A stretch of DNA of 18,970 nt, taken from NCBI GenBank assembly GCA_026707335.1, contig JAPOXB010000096.1, forward strand, positions 1 through 18,970, given 5' to 3'. How positions within the stretch are numbered: the first letter of the stretch is position 1; each line of letters opens with the position of its first letter. Positions 15,203-18,970 of this stretch are shown in pieces. The position numbers were made by a program, and so were the translations under genes. The notes under the pieces were generated by a model, which was not told the DNA's origin, ran no database searches, and saw only the letters and a list, made by a program, of their open reading frames with translations. Source of the DNA: Chloroflexota bacterium. GTDB taxonomy: Bacteria; Chloroflexota; Dehalococcoidia; Bin125.

Positions 15203-15228
15203 GTGGCGGCGAGGCGAGACCCGCCGGG
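15195..15228 (+). terminator. Candidate hairpin terminator after leuS
   Basis: Arms CCCGGCGGGT (15195-15204) and ACCCGCCGGG (15219-15228) form a perfect 10-bp stem with a 14-nt loop. Only TTCATT follows on the plus strand, so the U-tract is weak. The hairpin forms on both strands and could also end a minus-strand transcript. Confidence 0.35.
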
Positions 15229-15394
15229 TTCATTGGGGATCTTGCCCGGTCACGGCGAATCATCGGGCGGCATGGGCGCGCAGCGGCGCGCATACGGGAG
15301 CATCGGGGGGAGAAATCCGTCACGAGCTTGCACGCACTCAGCGGGGTCCGCAGGGGCGTCGGTTCGGTTGATTAACACGCGGTACGCGGTCTCT
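15216..15394 (-). ncRNA. Possible small RNA of about 180 nt from the orphan promoter
   Basis: Transcription from the promoter at 15401-15429 should begin near 15394. The 5' end GAGACC (15393-15388) is complementary to GGTCTC at 15221-15216, which would close a structure of about 178 nt. A perfect internal hairpin GCGCGC-CGCT-GCGCGC lies between. The length and closing stem recall 6S RNA, but I do not see its extended rod with a central bubble. No protein gene lies downstream before the antisense strand of leuS. Low confidence. Confidence 0.25.
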
Positions 15395-15400
15395 GCGTCC

Positions 15401-15429
15401 ACTTTAGCGGATCGCAGGAGGGGAGTCAA
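15401..15429 (-). promoter_or_regulatory. Strong-looking orphan promoter
   Basis: TTGACT (15429-15424), a 17-nt spacer and TAAAGT (15406-15401) on the minus strand. This is close to the housekeeping consensus and one of the best matches in the window. It points away from the DivIVA-like gene, toward the 3' end of leuS. Confidence 0.55.
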
Positions 15430-15486
15430 GCCGTCCCGCCGGAACTCCCGTGCCATGCGAACAGGCCCGAGAGGGAGGCGCGGCGG

Positions 15487-16080
15487 TCAGGTGCGGCCGC
15501 GCTCGCGTTCGCGCTCGGCGATGATGCGGGCGTCGCGGGCGTCGGCGCCGGCGATCTCTTCCTCGCGTTGGATCTTCTGGTCGAGTTGGTCGATGCCGGC
15601 CCGCACGCTGGACTCGATCGACGTCAACTGCGCCTCCAGGCGGCGCAGCATGTCGAGCGAGTAGCGGTCGGCTTCGAGGGCCTGCTCGACGGCCTGGGTG
15701 GTGGCGTCGGAGCGGATGCCGGCGGCGTCGCTGCGGGCGGCGGCGCGCAGGTCACGCGCCTCGGTGGCGGCCTTCTCCATCACGTCGGCGGCGCGGCGCT
15801 GCGCCTCGATCACGAGGTCGTGCGCGTTGAGGCGGTGCTCGGCCTCGTCGCGGGCCCGGTTGGTGATGATGAGCGCTTCCTCGTCGGCCTTGTTGAGCAC
15901 GGTCTGCCGCTCGCGCAGGATCGCGCGGGCCTCCTCGACCTCCCGCGGGACGGCCGCGCGCATGCGGTCGACGACGTCGAGCAGCACGTCGCGGTTCACG
16001 ATCCAGCCGCCGCCGAAGCGGGCGGCGCGGCCGCTGAGGACGGTCTCTTCCAGGCGATCGATCAGTTCCAGGAGGTCGAT
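15487..16080 (-). CDS. DivIVA-like coiled-coil protein with a probable ATC start
   Basis: A 197-residue mostly helical protein resembling the DivIVA/ATPase-like coiled-coil proteins found beside coaD in Chloroflexota and Actinobacteria. A role in cell division or envelope growth is only inferred. Seen: a conserved-looking head DLLELIDRLEETV (residues 2-14), then VNRDVLLDVVDRMRAAVPREVEEARAI, and a long charged coiled coil (about 45-185) rich in Ala, Glu and Arg, ending ERERERGRT. The only canonical start, GTG 15999, lies inside the conserved region and lacks a Shine-Dalgarno. ATC 16080-16078 sits where homologues have the Met of MDLL-x-LIDRLEE, and GGAGG (16092-16088) is 7 nt upstream, so I use it as the start. 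It follows coaD by 76 nt on the same strand. Confidence 0.78.
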   Translation of the reverse strand: MDLLELIDRLEETVLSGRAARFGGGWIVNRDVLLDVVDRMRAAVPREVEEARAILRERQTVLNKADEEALIITNRARDEAEHRLNAHDLVIEAQRRAADVMEKAATEARDLRAAARSDAAGIRSDATTQAVEQALEADRYSLDMLRRLEAQLTSIESSVRAGIDQLDQKIQREEEIAGADARDARIIAERERERGRT

Positions 16081-16156
16081 GACGGCGCCTCCGCTCGGGC
16101 CGGTCTGTCCCCGCGACCCACCACGTCCAGCGTAGCGCGCGCGGGCGCGCGCCGCG

Positions 16157-16644
<488 letters not shown>

Positions 16645-16645
<1 letters not shown>

Positions 16646-17250
16646 CACGGGCCTCCTCTCGCGCCCTCCGGCGGCGCGGCGTGGCCGTCGGCGGCGGCGA
16701 ACGTATCGAGGACGGCGTCACCATAGCGACGCTGGTCGACCCGGACCAGAGAGGGCCCAAGGACATCCAGCGGCGCGGGGCGCGCCCGAGGATAGCGCCA
16801 GAGCAGCAGCCCGTCGCGGTGCAGCAGGCCCCGCCGCAGCAGATCCCTGAGCACGGGCGTCGCATCGACGGCGTAGGGCGGGTCGGCGAAGCAGAGCGCG
16901 TAGCCCGGCGGCAACGCCGCCAGCGTGCGCTCGGCGGAGCGGCAGTGGAGTTCGGCCCGCGGCCCGCCGCCCAGGCTGTCGAGGTTCGCCCGGATGACGG
17001 CGCAGGCCGCGCGGTCGCGCTCGACGAAGTCGACCCGCGGAGCGCCGCGGCTCAGCGCCTCGAGGCCCAGCAGGCCCGCCCCGGCGTAGAGGTCGAGGAC
17101 GGGGCCCCCGAGCGCGGCCTGCACGTCGGGGCGGTCGAAGATCGAGCGGCGCAGGCGGGCGGTGGCGGGCCGCGTCGCGCCCGCCGCGCCGCGCAGCCGC
17201 CGGCCCCCGTGCGCGCCGCCGGTGAGCCGCACGATGGGCGTCACCGCCAT
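16645..17250 (-). CDS. rsmD: 16S rRNA (guanine(966)-N(2))-methyltransferase
   Basis: Methylates G966 of 16S rRNA in the small-subunit head using S-adenosylmethionine. The 201 residues show RLTGGAHGGRRLRG (8-21), RPATARLRRSIFD (27-39, the family RPT-x-x-RE-x-LF region), SAM motif I as VLDLYAGAGLLGLEALSRGA (51-70), the acidic VERD (76-79) and the N6/N2-methyltransferase motif DPPY (123-126). The C-terminus beyond about residue 180 is Ala/Gly-rich and variable. It starts 3 nt after the GH18-like gene stops, with GGAG inside the end of that gene, and overlaps coaD by one base, so the three are very likely one transcript. Confidence 0.94.
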
Positions 17251-17253
17251 CGC

Positions 17254-18933
17254 TCAGGGCTCCAGCGTGACATCGATCTGGCTGCCGACCCGCACGTCCC
17301 CGTCGGAGACGATGAGGCGCGTCGCGTAGTCGCCGGGCACGGTGGGCGTATTCCAGACGACCCAGCCGGCCACGCCCGAGCCGGTCAGGTCGCCGGCCTC
17401 GACCTCCCAGATCGGCACGAGCAACTCCGCGTTGGGGCGCACGAGGTTGACCGTCCCGGCCTCCAGGAACTGGGTGATCACGGGCCAGATGTTGGCGTGT
17501 CCGGGGGTAGCCGAGACGTCGTCGATGGCGATCCCGCCCAGCCGGAACTCCTCGATGAGGTCGAGCTTGAAGGCCAGGCTGAAGCGGTTCTCGACCCAGA
17601 CGGTGACGTTGTTGCCGGCGGCGTCGGGGTACACGTACGAGACCATGTTGGCGAAGCGGTCCCAGAAGAGCCCGCTGGCGCCGCCGTCCTGGAAGATGTT
17701 GTCGCCGACCAGCCGCACGCGCTGCCCCGCCACGAGCGGGCCCGTCTCGCGCACCGCCAGGCGCGAGGCCAGCCCCAGCGCGACGCGCTGGGTCAGCGCC
17801 TGCGTCCCGCTGATCGTCTTCTGGACGCTGTGCGGCGAGACCGTCAGCAGCAGCTTCTCGCGCGGGACGCGGTTGAGGACGGCGGGCAGCGTCGCGACGA
17901 GGGACTCGCGGAAGATCGACTGGTCCTGCGGCGGCACCAGCTTGATGCGGTCGACGGCCGCCCCCAGCGCGGCCAGGTCGTACGCGCCCAGGTTGAGGCC
18001 GCTGGCGTCGCGGGTGGGCATGGGGACGCTGATCATGATGCCGCGGTCGTCGCGGTGGAGCTGGTCGGCGAGTTCGGTGATGAACTCCGTGAACTCCTCC
18101 CGCAGGGGGGCCGCGATGTACTGGTAGTCGATGTCCACGCCGTCGAAGCGGCCCGTCTGGACCATCAGCAGGATGTTGTTCTTGTGCTGCCGGCGCAGCT
18201 GCTCCGACGCGAGGACGGTGTTGATCGTGTCCGCGTCGGCCAGTTGGGCCAGCACGACCGGATAGACGGCCTGCGTGACGCCGGGCGGCAGGCTCTCGAC
18301 CTGCCCCAGCGACAGCAGCGAGCCGTCCTCGGCCGGGACATAGCTGATCGGGTTGATGATCGTGATCGTGTTCGCGGCCTCGGGGTGCAGCTCCTGCCCG
18401 GCGGGCAGGCGGCCGGTGACCATGTCGCGGAACTGCAGCCGCCGCAGGATGGCGATGTTGTCCGGCGGCGAGAGGACCTCCACGCTGGCGGCGGCCCCGT
18501 CGGGCGTGAGCAGCGCCGGGCCCAGGCGGTGCCAGCCGCCGTCCTCGTAGGTGTAGGCGCCCAGGTTGCGCTGGTCCTGGGTCTCGGCGTTGAGCCGCAG
18601 GGTCAGCACGTAGGGGCCCAGCAGCGTGACCGGGATCTCGACGCCGTAGATCGGGCTCATGGGGCGCAGGCTGTCGGGCACCTCGGGGATGGTCTCAAGC
18701 AGGCTGACCGCGACGCCGGTGCCGGGCGTCAGCGCCGTGACCACGGGGGCGGCCTGCGCCTGGGCCGCGGCGGCCTCCTCTTCGACCCGGTCGGACTCGT
18801 CCTCCAGCAGGGCGAGCGGCGGCAGGAAGAGCACCACCAGCGCGGCGGCCAGCCCGAGCACGGCGAGGCCGACGAGCAGCAGCCCGAAGTCGGGGCCGCG
18901 CCGCGGCCCGCCCCGGCGCCCCGAGGGCCGCAC
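17254..18933 (-). CDS. Membrane-anchored GH18-like protein lacking the catalytic Glu
   Basis: A 559-residue protein with one N-terminal transmembrane helix (about 17-39), an acidic/Ala linker, an uncharacterised beta-rich region (about 65-185), a glycoside hydrolase family 18-type TIM barrel (about 187-490) and a C-terminal beta-rich tail. The barrel is supported by FDGVDIDYQ (263-271), RGIMISVPMP, YDLAALGAAVDRIKLV (318-333) and KLDLIEEFRLGGIAIDDV (456-473). In active GH18 enzymes the motif is DGxDxDxE; here residue 271 is Gln (codon CAG), so the proton donor is missing and a binding or structural role in the cell wall is more likely. It resembles the YaaH/SleL group in layout. GTG 18933 has no clear Shine-Dalgarno and the frame is open to the window end, so the true start may lie outside. 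First gene of the rsmD-coaD cluster. Confidence 0.8.
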   Translation of the reverse strand: MRPSGRRGGPRRGPDFGLLLVGLAVLGLAAALVVLFLPPLALLEDESDRVEEEAAAAQAQAAPVVTALTPGTGVAVSLLETIPEVPDSLRPMSPIYGVEIPVTLLGPYVLTLRLNAETQDQRNLGAYTYEDGGWHRLGPALLTPDGAAASVEVLSPPDNIAILRRLQFRDMVTGRLPAGQELHPEAANTITIINPISYVPAEDGSLLSLGQVESLPPGVTQAVYPVVLAQLADADTINTVLASEQLRRQHKNNILLMVQTGRFDGVDIDYQYIAAPLREEFTEFITELADQLHRDDRGIMISVPMPTRDASGLNLGAYDLAALGAAVDRIKLVPPQDQSIFRESLVATLPAVLNRVPREKLLLTVSPHSVQKTISGTQALTQRVALGLASRLAVRETGPLVAGQRVRLVGDNIFQDGGASGLFWDRFANMVSYVYPDAAGNNVTVWVENRFSLAFKLDLIEEFRLGGIAIDDVSATPGHANIWPVITQFLEAGTVNLVRPNAELLVPIWEVEAGDLTGSGVAGWVVWNTPTVPGDYATRLIVSDGDVRVGSQIDVTLEP

Positions 18934-18970
18934 GCCGATGGGCCCGCGGCGCAGCAGGGGCTCCGCCGGG

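Larger units (their letters stand above)
15117..15486. other. 370-nt intergenic region between leuS and the DivIVA-like gene
   Basis: The longest gap in the window. It holds a T-run (15170-15175), a perfect 18-bp palindrome and a 10-bp-stem hairpin (15185-15228), a strong-looking minus-strand promoter (15401-15429) and a 68-codon minus-strand frame (15250-15456). That frame has no Shine-Dalgarno before its ATG, contains the promoter within it and matches nothing I recognise, so I do not call it a gene. Confidence 0.6.

Noticed and set aside
12495..15323. A 942-codon minus-strand open frame antisense to leuS
   Set aside because: It is the mirror of leuS codon bias, without recognisable domains. 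leuS carries HIGH, KMSKS and a zinc knuckle.
15250..15456. A 68-codon minus-strand frame in the leuS gap
   Set aside because: It has no Shine-Dalgarno, contains the TTGACT/TAAAGT promoter inside its own sequence and has no similarity I recognise.

Overview
The window looks like a chromosomal stretch of a very GC-rich bacterium (by eye about 70% GC), most likely in or near Chloroflexota. The hints are a coiled-coil DivIVA-like protein downstream of coaD, a lone peptide-type ABC substrate-binding lipoprotein, a CaiB CoA-transferase next to an acyl-CoA synthetase alpha subunit, and TANNNT -10 boxes a few bases before start codons. The taxonomic call is inference. I see no CRISPR array, insertion sequence, phage gene or rRNA.

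Layout. 147-4240: an ADP-forming acyl-CoA synthetase alpha subunit (-), a divergent MFS transporter (+), and a convergent class III CoA-transferase (-). 4365-4440: tRNA-Ala(GGC). 4481-7569: three minus-strand genes in transcription order substrate-binding lipoprotein, VOC protein, c-type cytochrome lipoprotein. 7671-10495: an N-terminal remnant of a TauD-type dioxygenase gene, a ThDP-dependent acetolactate-synthase-like enzyme and an intact TauD-type dioxygenase. 10492-11933: a GNAT acetyltransferase (-) divergent from a RibD C-terminal-type reductase (+). 11937-15116: purE (-) divergent from leuS (+). 15117-15486: the largest gap, with a strong-looking minus-strand promoter, long inverted repeats and no convincing gene. 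15487-18933: a minus-strand operon GH18-like membrane protein, rsmD, coaD, DivIVA-like protein.

The conserved genes serve translation (leuS, tRNA-Ala, rsmD), CoA synthesis (coaD) and purine synthesis (purE). The rest is catabolic or transport: acyl-CoA handling, 2-oxoacid or ThDP chemistry, alpha-ketoglutarate dioxygenase and solute uptake. Convergent pairs sit 10 nt apart, 3 nt apart or overlapping, with no room for terminators; the 370-nt leuS gap is the exception.

Most worth checking: (1) two genes, the GNAT enzyme and the DivIVA-like protein, have no canonical start where their family N-terminus is expected, and both have an ATC codon 6-7 nt after a good Shine-Dalgarno; (2) the GH18-like protein carries Gln where the catalytic Glu should be; (3) a decayed 5' copy of the dioxygenase gene precedes the ThDP gene; (4) a perfect 9+3+9 palindrome covers the -10 box and abuts the MFS start codon; (5) an orphan promoter and possible structured RNA lie between leuS and the DivIVA-like gene. 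I found no clear multi-gene system of an undescribed type.
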